Part shown: one piece after another, positions 34,574-42,987 of the stretch
Numbering within the stretch: position 1 is the stretch's first letter
How the letters are laid out: each line of letters opens with the position of its first letter
Origin: Burkholderia sp. 9120
GTDB lineage: Bacteria; Pseudomonadota; Gammaproteobacteria; Burkholderiales; Burkholderiaceae
NCBI RefSeq assembly: GCF_000745015.1
Contig: NZ_JQNA01000002.1
Coordinates: 4,464,001 to 4,528,000 of the forward strand
DNA length: 64,000 bases
Direction: 5' to 3'
The notes under the pieces: model-generated
The model's database searches: none
Seen by the model: the letters and a program-made list of their open reading frames with translations, nothing else
Told to the model about the DNA's origin: nothing
Made by a program: the position numbers and the translations under genes

Positions 34574-35158
34574 ATGATGTCCGCCCAGCAAGCCCTCTTC
34601 GCCGCCGAACCCGTCTCTCTCGTTCATGACGAAGAAGGCGGCATCCGCTATCTGCCCGACTCGATCCCGCCGGCTGTCGCGCAGCGCTGGTTCGACGAGG
34701 CACAGCGCAACGTCGGCTGGCTCAGCCAGCAGCGCATGATGTACGAACGCGAGGTCGCCGTTCCGCGCCTGCTCGCCACTTTCGCCCGCGAATCGGCCGA
34801 TCTGCCCGCGCCGCTCGGCGAGGCGTTCGAAGCCGTGCGCGCGCTGATCGGCGCACCGTTCAATCGCGTCGGCCTCAATCTCTATCGTGACGGTAGCGAC
34901 AGCGTCGCGCCGCACAGCGACAAAACGGACAAGCTCGTGCCGGGCCAGCCGATTGCAATCGTCTCGCTCGGCGTGAGCCGCCGCATGTCGATCCGCTCCA
35001 GAACAGGCTCCGGCCGAACCGTGCACGTCGAACTTGAACCGGGGAGTTGCCTCGTGATGAGCTACGCGTCGCAATTCACGCACGAACACGGCATCCCCAA
35101 GCTGGCGGATGTCGCCCGGCCGCGCATCAGTCTCGCGTTCCGCTGTTTCGCGCCTTAG
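34574..35158 (+). CDS. AlkB-family 2-oxoglutarate/Fe(II) dioxygenase
   Basis: 194 residues. The Fe(II) ligands are His and Asp in APHSDKTD and His in FTHEHG; the 2-oxoglutarate Arg is in ARPRISLAFR, which also has the second AlkB Arg. The nucleotide-lid part (GGIRYLPDSIPPAVAQRWFDE and NRVGLNLYRDGSDSVA) is like AlkB2/ALKBH2-type proteins. It should remove alkyl groups such as 1-methyladenine from DNA or RNA by oxidation. An SOS box upstream points to induction by DNA damage. Two adjacent ATGs (34574, 34577) compete. Its stop overlaps the convergent carbonic anhydrase stop by four bases. Confidence 0.88.
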   Translation: MMSAQQALFAAEPVSLVHDEEGGIRYLPDSIPPAVAQRWFDEAQRNVGWLSQQRMMYEREVAVPRLLATFARESADLPAPLGEAFEAVRALIGAPFNRVGLNLYRDGSDSVAPHSDKTDKLVPGQPIAIVSLGVSRRMSIRSRTGSGRTVHVELEPGSCLVMSYASQFTHEHGIPKLADVARPRISLAFRCFAP

Positions 35159-35874
35159 ATCAACGTGACCTTGCCCGTCGCCAGATCGTAAATACCGCCC
35201 ACTACCTTGACCTTGCCGCGTCGCACGTACTGGCCGATCAGCGGTTTCGACACCATCAGCCTGCTCGTGTTCAGCTTCACGTTCTCGATCGTGGCGCGCG
35301 CAACCAGATCGTCATCATGAGCTGAACCGGCCAATTGCACCGCCGGCTTGAGCGAGCGAACCAGGTCGGGCAAGTGCCCCGGCAATACGGTGCCCTTCTG
35401 AATCACCTTGACGGTCGCGGCAATCGCCCCACAGTTCGTATGCCCGAGCACCATGATCAGCGGCACGCCGAGAAACTCGACGCCATACTCGAGGCTCGCG
35501 AGCATATCCTCGTTGACGAAATTGCCGGCCACGCGCACCACGAACAGATCGCCCGGGCCCTGATCGAAAGCGAGCTCCGGCGCGACCCGCGAATCCGCGC
35601 AACCGACGATCGCCGCAATCGGATACTGCGCCTCCACGCGCGCCACCCGGCCTGCGGAAAAGTCCTTGTTTGAAGGGCTATTCGCAGCGTAGCGCGCGTT
35701 GCCTTGCATGATCCGGTCGAGCGCTTCCTGCGGTGGAATCGAATTCGGCGCATTGCCGGCAACCGGTTCGGCCGCCATGACATCGTGCGGCGACAACGCC
35801 GCCAGCGTGATGGCGGACGCGCCGGCCAGTAGCCAGTCACGTCGCGTGGAAGAAATCGGATGGTGTTCGCACAT
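35155..35874 (-). CDS. Beta-carbonic anhydrase, Tat-exported
   Basis: 239 residues. A twin-arginine signal (STRRDWLLAGASAITLAAL) precedes a beta-class domain. The zinc ligands are Cys in VGCADSR and His and Cys in GHTNCG, with the Asp-Arg dyad present in CADSR. It should interconvert carbon dioxide and bicarbonate in the periplasm, with zinc loaded before export. The helical N-terminal arm (PPQEALDRIMQGNARYA) is standard. The upstream DJ-1-type gene ends 37 bases before its start, on the same strand. Confidence 0.9.
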   Translation of the reverse strand: MCEHHPISSTRRDWLLAGASAITLAALSPHDVMAAEPVAGNAPNSIPPQEALDRIMQGNARYAANSPSNKDFSAGRVARVEAQYPIAAIVGCADSRVAPELAFDQGPGDLFVVRVAGNFVNEDMLASLEYGVEFLGVPLIMVLGHTNCGAIAATVKVIQKGTVLPGHLPDLVRSLKPAVQLAGSAHDDDLVARATIENVKLNTSRLMVSKPLIGQYVRRGKVKVVGGIYDLATGKVTLI

Positions 35875-35911
35875 GGCAGGTCTCCTATGTGCTGGTGCGC
35901 TACGGAGATAC

Positions 35912-36595
35912 TCAGGTCACGCCAAGCCTGGCAAGCAACGCCTTCGCGGCCGCTTCCGACGAAGCCGGATTCTGCCCGGTGATCAGATTCCCGGCGACCA
36001 CCACATGCGACAACCAGTCCGGCCCTTTCGAATAACTCGCGCCGTTTTTCTTCAACATGTCTTCGACCAGAAACGGCACGACGTCGGTGAGCCCGACAGC
36101 CGCCTCTTCGGTATTCGCAAAGCCTGTGACGGGTTTATCGCGCACCAGCGGCGTGCCGTCGGGCGTCTTCGTGTGACGAAACACCGCGGGCGCATGGCAC
36201 ACCGCGCCGACCGGCTTGCCCGCGGCATACAGCGCCTCGACGAGCGCGATCGAGTGCGGATCTTCCGCCAGATCCCACAGCGGCCCGTGACCGCCGGGAT
36301 AAAACACCGCGTCGTAATCCGCCGCCGACACACTGGAGAGCGTGACCGTATTCGCCAACGCGGCTTGCGCATCGGCGTCTTTGCTGAAGCGCCGGGTTGC
36401 GTCGGTCTGCGCGTCGGGATCGTCGCTCTTGGGGTCGAGCGGCGGCTGTCCGCCTTTGGGCGACGCCAGGGTCGTCGCGATGCCCGCGTCTTTGAACACG
36501 TAATAAGGTGCGGCAAATTCCTCAAGCCAGAATCCGGTTTTTCTGCCGGTGTTGCCAAGCTGATCGTGGGACGTCAAGACCACCAGAATTTCCAT
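35912..36595 (-). CDS. DJ-1/PfpI (Hsp31-like) type 1 glutamine amidotransferase-domain protein
   Basis: 227 residues. Starts MEILVVLTSHDQLGNTGRKTG, with the catalytic Glu in FWLEEFAAPYY. Next come GGHGPLWDLAED and the nucleophile elbow GAVCHAPAVF (Cys followed by His). This is the Hsp31/GLO3 layout, so glyoxalase III, deglycase-type or chaperone activity is plausible. GAGG lies six bases before the ATG at 36595; an in-frame extension to 36766 is low-complexity Arg/Pro. It lies between two carbonic anhydrase genes, all on the minus strand. Confidence 0.87.
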   Translation of the reverse strand: MEILVVLTSHDQLGNTGRKTGFWLEEFAAPYYVFKDAGIATTLASPKGGQPPLDPKSDDPDAQTDATRRFSKDADAQAALANTVTLSSVSAADYDAVFYPGGHGPLWDLAEDPHSIALVEALYAAGKPVGAVCHAPAVFRHTKTPDGTPLVRDKPVTGFANTEEAAVGLTDVVPFLVEDMLKKNGASYSKGPDWLSHVVVAGNLITGQNPASSEAAAKALLARLGVT

Positions 36596-36782
36596 ATCGA
36601 CCTCGTAAACGGTTTCGATTCGCCCGGCTTGCGCACGCCGGACGGCGCTGGAGTGGCGCCGCAGTGGCGCGAGCCGCTCCAGGCGCTCTGGCAGTATAGG
36701 TGGCGCCAGGTGACGTCGAAGAGGATTTCTTGCCGCGCGAGCGGGCCGCGTCGGCGGGCCGCTCACATCGAAAAACGCAATG

Positions 36783-37418
36783 TCAGACCGCGTAAATATT
36801 GGGGTTGTCCACCAGCGGCAAGAATTGGCCGGTGCGCCCGTCGAGCGCGAGCATCGTGCCGCTTTCGATGTCGAAGATCCAGCCGTGCAATTGCAGCGTT
36901 TTATTCACGAGCCCGACCGCCACCGACGGATGCGTGCGGATATTCGACAACTGCGCGATCACGTTGTCCTTCACCAGCGCGGACAGACGCTCGGCGTCCG
37001 AGTGATACGTGCGTGACGCGTTGATTGCTTTGGCGGCATCCGAATGACGCAGCCAGCTGGCCACTGCCGGCAGATGATCCAGATTCGTGCAGGTCGAGAT
37101 CGCGGTCATCGCGCCGCAGTTCGAGTGTCCGCAGATCACGATATCGCGCACGCCCAACACCGACACCGCGTATTCGACCGTGGCCGACACGCCGCCCGGC
37201 TCCGGACCATACGACGGGACGATGTTGCCCGCGTTGCGGATCACGAACAGCGCGCCCGGCTCGGTCTGCGTCAGCAACTCCGGCACGACGCGGCTATCGG
37301 AACAGGTCACGAACAGCGTATTGGGGCTTTGCGCGGCCGATAAGCGCTTGAACAGCGCACTCTGCTGCGGAAAGACGTCACGTTGAAAGCGGATGATACC
37401 TTCGATGATTTCCTGCAC
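36783..37418 (-). CDS. Beta-carbonic anhydrase, cytosolic
   Basis: 211 residues from GTG 37418 (GGAG six bases upstream). No signal peptide. Zinc ligands and the catalytic dyad are in VTCSDSR and [24 protein letters not shown] is the usual N-terminal arm of the Can/CynT group. It supplies bicarbonate for carboxylation reactions in the cytosol. The tail differs clearly from the Tat-exported paralogue at 35155, so the two are not a recent duplication. The DJ-1-type gene starts 187 bases downstream. Confidence 0.9.
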   Translation of the reverse strand: MQEIIEGIIRFQRDVFPQQSALFKRLSAAQSPNTLFVTCSDSRVVPELLTQTEPGALFVIRNAGNIVPSYGPEPGGVSATVEYAVSVLGVRDIVICGHSNCGAMTAISTCTNLDHLPAVASWLRHSDAAKAINASRTYHSDAERLSALVKDNVIAQLSNIRTHPSVAVGLVNKTLQLHGWIFDIESGTMLALDGRTGQFLPLVDNPNIYAV

Positions 37419-37850
37419 GATGATCTCCAGATAGTCGAAGCTTAGGTCTGCAGCGCCCGCACCGGTCAAGCGGTGCGAGTCGGCTGTCTGTTGGCGGGAC
37501 TATACCGCAGCAGGCGTCTGGCTCACCGGCCACGCGAGGTGGCGAATCGTGCGTGCGACCATCACAGCGTTTTGATCTGAAGGCCGCGCCCATAAAAAAA
37601 GCCCCGACTGTTACCAGCCGGGGCCAACTCTCTCGCTCGCACACCGGAACCGTGCGTGCATGACTACTGTATCTGGGTCGACGAAGCGGATATAGGTGCC
37701 GCGCTGGAAGAGTGCCTTCCATCGCGGCTCACTCTCGAAGCGTTGCGCTAATGCGCGGTTTCAACACCGGACACGCATAAGCGCAACACAACCAGGCCGC
37801 TCGACATTCACTGCGATTACATCGCGCTCCGTCGGATAAGGCACACTGAA
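37419..37850. other. Intergenic region between the Can-type anhydrase and DUF4148 genes
   Basis: About 430 bases. It contains the terminator at 37594-37624 and upstream sequence that should hold the anhydrase promoter. No gene seen in either strand. Confidence 0.5.
37594..37624 (-). terminator. Rho-independent terminator
   Basis: On the minus strand a GCCCC/GGGGC-based hairpin (37601-37624) is followed by a run of seven T (37600-37594). It terminates transcripts coming from the DUF4148 gene, about 230 bases after its stop, ahead of the carbonic anhydrase gene. Confidence 0.8.
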
Positions 37851-38159
37851 TCAACGGCTATACATCGCATTCCAGTCGGCCTTGGACACCGCCGGGCGAC
37901 CGCTTTCCGACGCCCCTGCCGCGTTACCGCCATAGCCGCTGACGTTGCTGTTTTGCGCGGCCACGCGCGCTTCGGCGGCCTGAATCGCGTCGGGATAATG
38001 CGCCTGGTCGCCGTCGCCGACGTGATAGCCGGCCTGTTCGAGTTGAACCAGTTCGGCGCGAACCTGCTCGCGGGTGACACGGGTGGTCGACTGGGCAAAC
38101 ACGGTGGCCGAAGCAGTGAGCGAAGCGACGATAACAACGGCCTTGAGCAATGACTTCAT
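37851..38159 (-). CDS. DUF4148 periplasmic protein
   Basis: 102 residues. A cleavable signal peptide (MKSLLKAVVIVASLTASATVFA) precedes the DUF4148 module (VTREQVRAELVQLEQAGY, then DQAHYPDAIQAAEARVA). This small family is expanded in Burkholderia and relatives and has no known function; members often respond to stress or growth phase, which is not tested here. GGAGG lies 11 bases before the ATG at 38159. A strong terminator follows downstream. Confidence 0.88.
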   Translation of the reverse strand: MKSLLKAVVIVASLTASATVFAQSTTRVTREQVRAELVQLEQAGYHVGDGDQAHYPDAIQAAEARVAAQNSNVSGYGGNAAGASESGRPAVSKADWNAMYSR

Positions 38160-38345
38160 GATAAAAACAACCTCCGGTAATTGATGGTTTGCGGTGCTGC
38201 GAGTCGGACTCACCGTCACCGCAGGACTCAATATAGGCGTCGATTCGTCGGAGAATAATGGGCGCGCATCGAAGGGATTGTTGCTGGATCTGGAGAAGTC
38301 GCGCTCAAGGCGCCGACTCAGAGTCGGGTACTCAAAAGCAACGAC

Positions 38346-39497
38346 TCAAAAGCGGGTACGCAGCCCCACGGTGCCGACCACCTGATTCCCGGTCGACGAC
38401 GCGCCGCCCGCTGTATTGATGAACGCGGTATAGCCCTGCCCGGTCACGTGCTGAAACATTGCTTCGGCGTACACGTCGGTACGCAGCGAGAGCGCATACA
38501 CGGCTTGCAGATTCACCTGGTTCCATTTCGGATCGGCGCCGAAGCTCGTCGTGCCGCCCACGTGCGCGTCCGTGTACGTGTACGCCGCGCCGAGGCTGAA
38601 CGCCGGCGTCACCTTGTACTTGCCGTTCACTTCGTAGTTGTCGAAGCGCATCGAGCCGTGCGTGGCGCCGAACGACGCGGTGTTCTGAAACTGGCTGTGC
38701 GTGTAGACGAAGCCGGCCGTCACGGGACCGAAACCATAACTCAGCGCAGCGCCTGCCGTGCGCTGAACCTCGGCGCCAAGCTGGAAGCCACCCGTGCCGT
38801 TCGCCGTCGATTCGCCGAGATCCACCGCACCCGCCGTGTTGGTGGCGGAGTTGGCGCCGTTGATCTGCAGATAACCTGCGGCCGCTTTGAACGGCCCATT
38901 GCTATAGCTCACGCCTGCGCTGTACGCGCGATTGACCGCGAAGTCGCTGTTGTTCGAGAACGCGTAGAGGCCGCCGAACTTCAGACCCGCGTAGTTCGCG
39001 CTGGTGTATTTGACGGCGTTGCTCATCCGCACCGAGTGGTTCAGATTGTCGTTGTCGAACGGATGCGCGAAGCCGGTGTCGCCGAACGTGCCCGCTGTGC
39101 CCGACAACGGCGCGACGAAATCGACCAGCGAATCGTACTGACGGCCGAGCGTGAGCGTGCCGAACTGCTGGCTGCTCAAGCCCGCATACGCCTGACGTCC
39201 GAACAGACGACTGTTCTGGCCGAGCTTGCCGTTCTGCACGTTGTAGCCATTTTCGAGCACGAATACCGCTTGCAGACCGCCGCCCAGGTCTTCGCCGCCG
39301 CGCAAACCGAAGCGGCTGCCGTTGACGTTGCCGCTGGTCGCCTGCACCAGCACGCCCTGCGTGCCGCCCTTCTTGACGTTGTTGGTGTACATCACGCCGG
39401 CGTCGATAAGGCCGTAAAGCGTGACCGAACTTTGTGCATGCGCGAGCGTGCCGGCGAGTCCTGCAAACGCCGCGACCGCGGCCGAAATCTTTTTCAC
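38346..39497 (-). CDS. Gram-negative trimeric porin (Burkholderia OmpC-like)
   Basis: 383 residues from GTG 39497, with AGGAG six bases upstream. The signal peptide is MKKISAAVAAFAGLAGTLAHA. A 16-strand beta-barrel follows, starting QSSVTLYGLIDAGVMY with NGSRFGLRGGEDLGGGLQAVFVLE next, and ending GLRTRF with the C-terminal Phe needed for outer-membrane assembly. Strand and loop lengths match general diffusion porins of this group. It allows passive entry of small hydrophilic solutes. Substrate bias and regulation cannot be judged. Confidence 0.92.
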   Translation of the reverse strand: MKKISAAVAAFAGLAGTLAHAQSSVTLYGLIDAGVMYTNNVKKGGTQGVLVQATSGNVNGSRFGLRGGEDLGGGLQAVFVLENGYNVQNGKLGQNSRLFGRQAYAGLSSQQFGTLTLGRQYDSLVDFVAPLSGTAGTFGDTGFAHPFDNDNLNHSVRMSNAVKYTSANYAGLKFGGLYAFSNNSDFAVNRAYSAGVSYSNGPFKAAAGYLQINGANSATNTAGAVDLGESTANGTGGFQLGAEVQRTAGAALSYGFGPVTAGFVYTHSQFQNTASFGATHGSMRFDNYEVNGKYKVTPAFSLGAAYTYTDAHVGGTTSFGADPKWNQVNLQAVYALSLRTDVYAEAMFQHVTGQGYTAFINTAGGASSTGNQVVGTVGLRTRF

Positions 39498-39737
39498 TTG
39501 ATGCTCCTGCGTAGCTGGGTGTGGGGTTGAACAGCGACGCGGAGTATAAAAACGCGGCCTTCGAAAACGAATGCCCGCGGCCTGGAGGAGTCCTTTATCG
39601 AATCAGGAACAATCGGTCACGGAGAAGTCGCAATCGTGGCGCGGTGCGCGTTGGCGCGATGTTTCGATGGCGTGATCGGCAGGCGTGGCATGCCGGGATG
39701 GCGCGTGGGGTGGTGTGTGAACAACGGTGCGCAGCAC

Positions 39738-39790
39738 CGATGAAAAGCGCCGATGAGAAGCAACAAAGAAAAGCAACGATGAAAAGCACC
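39738..39790. repeat. Imperfect short direct repeats (gatgaaaagc type)
   Basis: Four degenerate copies of a 13-18-base unit around the core ga-t-g-a-a-a-a-g-c. The array is noncoding as far as I can tell and lies in the spacer between the DUF1488 and porin genes. Confidence 0.6.
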
Positions 39791-39805
39791 AGCGGCAAGC
39801 ATGCC

Positions 39806-39837
39806 GCGAAAAGCCCGGCGCGCGAACGCCGGACTTT
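39806..39837 (-). terminator. Rho-independent terminator after the DUF1488 gene
   Basis: On the minus strand an 11-base stem (AAAGTCCGGCG / CGCCGGGCTTT, one G-T wobble, loop TTCGCG) begins eight bases after the DUF1488 stop and ends in TTTT. Confidence 0.75.
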
Positions 39838-39844
39838 CTATGCC

Positions 39845-40105
39845 CTAATTGAAGTCGTCCGTCTCGAGTTCCACGGACTGTCCGCCGTTTTTCTCGAGGA
39901 CCCGGCGCGTAGCGTTTTCAATCCTTGCGCGATTTGCCTCGAACGTATTGACGAGATGATGGGCCGATGGGCCGTCGTTGCCGAAATGGTTGTTCAGCGC
40001 ATCCAGCGACACGCTGCACCAGACGTCGGCCCCGTCGACATTGGCTTCGAAGGCGACGCGCGCCGCGGCTACCACTTCGCGGCGTCCGGTGAATTCGATC
40101 CTCAT
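39845..40105 (-). CDS. DUF1488 family small protein
   Basis: 86 residues, starting MRIEFTGRREVVAAARVAFEA, then DVWCSVSLDALNNHFG, the DUF1488 core. No signal or membrane segment; function unknown. GGAGGG lies six bases before the ATG at 40105. An in-frame ATG at 40156 adds a basic extension. A hairpin terminator follows at once, so it is probably monocistronic. Confidence 0.82.
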   Translation of the reverse strand: MRIEFTGRREVVAAARVAFEANVDGADVWCSVSLDALNNHFGNDGPSAHHLVNTFEANRARIENATRRVLEKNGGQSVELETDDFN

Positions 40106-40323
40106 AGTGACCCTCCATGTGTGAAAGTAGCGTTGGACGCGCAAACGCCGTGCCAAAGCTGGGCGATCCGCTCAGGCTCGCCCGCACGATTGATGCGCTG
40201 CGCGCTTTCTCCGCAAGGTGCATACTCGACCCTCGGCCGCTTTCGCGCAGCCGCGCTGATGCGTCGCGGCATGACCGCAGTTGGTGCCGTGCGACGTGCC
40301 TGACATCCTAATACTAACGCCCC

Positions 40324-41820
40324 ATGTCCTCCCGCAACCCACAATCGTCGCGTCCTCTAGTCATTGCCGCGGTCATGGCCTCAATGGCGATGGTCGCCAT
40401 CGAAGCCACCATCGTCTCTACCGCGATGCCGCAAATCGTCGCGCAACTCGGCGACCTGCATCTGTATAGCTGGGTGTTCTCGTCGTTCCTGCTCACGCAA
40501 ACCGCCATGACGGTGGTGTTCGGCAAACTCGCCGATCTGTACGGGCGCAAACCGATCATGCTGATCGGCATCGCGATCTTCCTGGTCGGCTCGGTGCTGG
40601 CCGGCTTCGCGTGGTCGATGCCCGCCATGATCGTGTTCCGCCTGATTCAGGGCGTCGGCGCGGGCGCGATCCAGCCGGTCACGCTGACCATCGTCGCCGA
40701 TCTCTATCCGGCTCATGAACGCGGCAAGGTACAGGGTTATCTCGCGAGCGTCTGGGCGATTTCAGCGGTGGTCGGGCCGATGGTCGGCGGCTTCATCATC
40801 CATAACCTCTCGTGGGCATGGATCTTCTGGATGAACGTGCCGATCGGCCTCGCGTCTGCGGCCGGCTTCATCGCGTTCCTGCGCGAACCGGAGCGCCACG
40901 CGCGGCCGTCCATCGACTTCGCCGGCGCGGCGCTATTCATGGCGGCGATCGCCGCATTGATGATGGCGCTGACCTATGCGGGCGACGACGAAATCGCGCG
41001 CGCCTCGCTGGCGGGCGGCGCGTTCCTGCTGTGCGTGCTGTTGTTCGTCGCGCAGGAGCGTCGCGCGGCCGAACCGATGATCTCGTTCGCGCTATGGAGC
41101 CGCCGGCCGATCGCCGCATGCAACGGCTCGACGTTGCTCTCCGGCATGATCCTGATGGGCGCCACCACGTTCCTGCCGATGTACGTGCAGGGCGTGCTGC
41201 ATCGCTCGCCGGTAGTGGCCGGCCTCGCGCTGACGATGATGATGGTCGGCTGGCCGACCGGCGCCACGCTCGCGGCCAAGTCGTTTCACCGCCTCGGCTT
41301 GCGGCGCATTCTGATCGTCGGCAGCGCGTTCGTGCCGATCGGCGCGGCGCTGCTGCTGTTCCTGTCGCCCGGCGCGTCGCCGTTGATCGCGGCGTTCGGC
41401 TCGCTGATCATGGGCTTCGGCATGGGCACGTCCAGCGTCAGCTCGCTGGTGCTGATTCAGGAAATCGTCGGCATGGACGAACGCGGCAGCGCCACCGCGT
41501 CGAACCTGTTCTCGCGCAATCTCGGCAGCACGTTGGGCGCGACGCTGTTCGGTGCCGTGCTCAACTTCGGGCTGACGCATTCCAAGGGTCTGGCGGTCGT
41601 CACGTCGGATCAGTTGAAGTCGCTGCTGCAGAATCAGGCAGCGAGTCTCGGCGACAGCGACATGATCCGTATGGTGTTGCATCAGTCGCTGCACCTTACG
41701 TTCATCTCGCTGTTCGTGATCGCGATTTTCGTGGTCGTGCTGCTGGCGTTCGTGCCGCCGGTCAACATTCGCACCGCGAGACCCGTGCCGCTCGAAGCGT
41801 TGTCGCCGCTGGAAGATTGA
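40324..41820 (+). CDS. MFS multidrug exporter, DHA2-type (14 TM)
   Basis: 498 residues with 14 predicted membrane helices. DHA2 landmarks are IEATIVSTAMPQIVAQLG in helix 1, GKLADLYGRKP (motif A), RLIQGVGAGAIQP (motif B) and the helix-5 motif C VVGPMVGGFI. Likely exports drugs or other amphipathic compounds by proton antiport. Start at 40324 has no strong ribosome site in view. It is divergent from DUF1488 and convergent with the alpha/beta hydrolase gene; no TetR or MarR regulator is adjacent. Confidence 0.9.
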   Translation: MSSRNPQSSRPLVIAAVMASMAMVAIEATIVSTAMPQIVAQLGDLHLYSWVFSSFLLTQTAMTVVFGKLADLYGRKPIMLIGIAIFLVGSVLAGFAWSMPAMIVFRLIQGVGAGAIQPVTLTIVADLYPAHERGKVQGYLASVWAISAVVGPMVGGFIIHNLSWAWIFWMNVPIGLASAAGFIAFLREPERHARPSIDFAGAALFMAAIAALMMALTYAGDDEIARASLAGGAFLLCVLLFVAQERRAAEPMISFALWSRRPIAACNGSTLLSGMILMGATTFLPMYVQGVLHRSPVVAGLALTMMMVGWPTGATLAAKSFHRLGLRRILIVGSAFVPIGAALLLFLSPGASPLIAAFGSLIMGFGMGTSSVSSLVLIQEIVGMDERGSATASNLFSRNLGSTLGATLFGAVLNFGLTHSKGLAVVTSDQLKSLLQNQAASLGDSDMIRMVLHQSLHLTFISLFVIAIFVVVLLAFVPPVNIRTARPVPLEALSPLED

Positions 41821-41839
41821 CCGTCGGCTAAGGCTGCTT

Positions 41840-42985
41840 CTAAGGTTGTTTCGCGGGCAGCGTCGCGGCAAAAAAATCAACCGCCTGCGCCGCAGTCTTC
41901 GCATGCACCGCATCGCGATCCACGCCGGGATTGTCCCGGCAGATGCGGGCAAGACGCGTGGCCACCGCCGGCAAACAGGTATCGAGAAACGTGTAGTGCC
42001 ACGCGTCAGGCACGAACGTGACGCTGGCCTTGGGCATCGATGCCGCGATGCGACGAATGTTAGTGTCCACCGGCGCGGTGACATCGCCCGCGCCCGCGAC
42101 CAGCGACACCGGAATCGTGATCGCAGCCAGCGACTCCGCGGTCAGCGCCTCGCCCAGCGCGGGCGCAATCGCGAACACCGCCTTGACGCGCGGATCGCGA
42201 TACGACGCACCAGACCGCGCACGCGACGCCTTGGTCTCCGCCGACGCCGCATCGTCCGTTGATTGATCGCGCAACGGCACCGTCGCGCCGGACGCGTCAC
42301 GAATCCGCGCCGCTTCCGGCGGCTGGCAGATCGCATCGGCCGCCGGCGAGGCGCAGAACCGATCGAAGCCCGCCAGATCGGTGCGCGCTCCCGCCAGTTC
42401 CAGAACCGTATAACCGCCCAGAGAAAAGCCCACCGCGCCGATCCTGTCGCGGTCGACATGCGGCCCCAGCTTCGGGTCCGCCAGCACGCTATCGAGCACT
42501 TCGCTGGCGTCCGTCGCGCGTTCCCACCACAGCGTGAAACCGTCGCGGGTCAGCGGTTCGAGTTCGCTGTTGCCCGGATGATTGACGCCCGCCACGATAT
42601 ACCCGTGCGCGGCAAGCGCGGCGCCGAGCCAGTCGAGACTGTCCGCGCTGCCGCCGGTGCCGTGCGACAGCACCAGCAGCGGATACGTGGCGCGCACGGC
42701 CGACAGCGGCGCGCCGTCGGCGACGGGATGCCCAACGAACAACGGATCGCCGGGTTTGCCGACGTCATGCCGCTGCTCCGGCACGGACGGATCGACGGGA
42801 TACCAGATGCGCGTGACCAGCGCCTCGGTGGCCGCGCCGCGCCAATTGCGCGCGACAGGCGGATGAATGATCCGCACCGTCTCACCCACATGCCAGCCGG
42901 CCCCGGCAGCCTCCGCCGACACAGCACCGTCCGCCCACGACAAAGCCGCCGCGCACAGGAGCGCGGCACCGCATCTACGAAACAT
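41840..42985 (-). CDS. Secreted alpha/beta hydrolase (PAF-acetylhydrolase/dienelactone-hydrolase-like)
   Basis: 381 residues from the ATG at 42985. A signal peptide (ALLCAAALSWADGAVSAEA) precedes an alpha/beta hydrolase with oxyanion SHGTGG, nucleophile elbow GFSLGG, acid Asp in GAGDVTAPVD and catalytic His in DAWHYTFLD. A 40-residue insertion after the nucleophile carries cysteines (CASPAADAIC) that could pair in the periplasm. Likely an esterase; substrate unknown. It follows the AraC-type regulator gene with a two-base gap and is presumably cotranscribed with it. Confidence 0.83.
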   Translation of the reverse strand: MFRRCGAALLCAAALSWADGAVSAEAAGAGWHVGETVRIIHPPVARNWRGAATEALVTRIWYPVDPSVPEQRHDVGKPGDPLFVGHPVADGAPLSAVRATYPLLVLSHGTGGSADSLDWLGAALAAHGYIVAGVNHPGNSELEPLTRDGFTLWWERATDASEVLDSVLADPKLGPHVDRDRIGAVGFSLGGYTVLELAGARTDLAGFDRFCASPAADAICQPPEAARIRDASGATVPLRDQSTDDAASAETKASRARSGASYRDPRVKAVFAIAPALGEALTAESLAAITIPVSLVAGAGDVTAPVDTNIRRIAASMPKASVTFVPDAWHYTFLDTCLPAVATRLARICRDNPGVDRDAVHAKTAAQAVDFFAATLPAKQP

Positions 42986-42987
42986 GG

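Larger units (their letters stand above)
39498..39844. other. Intergenic region upstream of the porin
   Basis: About 345 bases between the porin and DUF1488 genes, both minus. It contains a possible porin -10 (TATACT on the minus strand, 39543-39548) with a weak -35, a short direct-repeat array (39738-39790) and the DUF1488 terminator. No gene seen. Confidence 0.5.
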
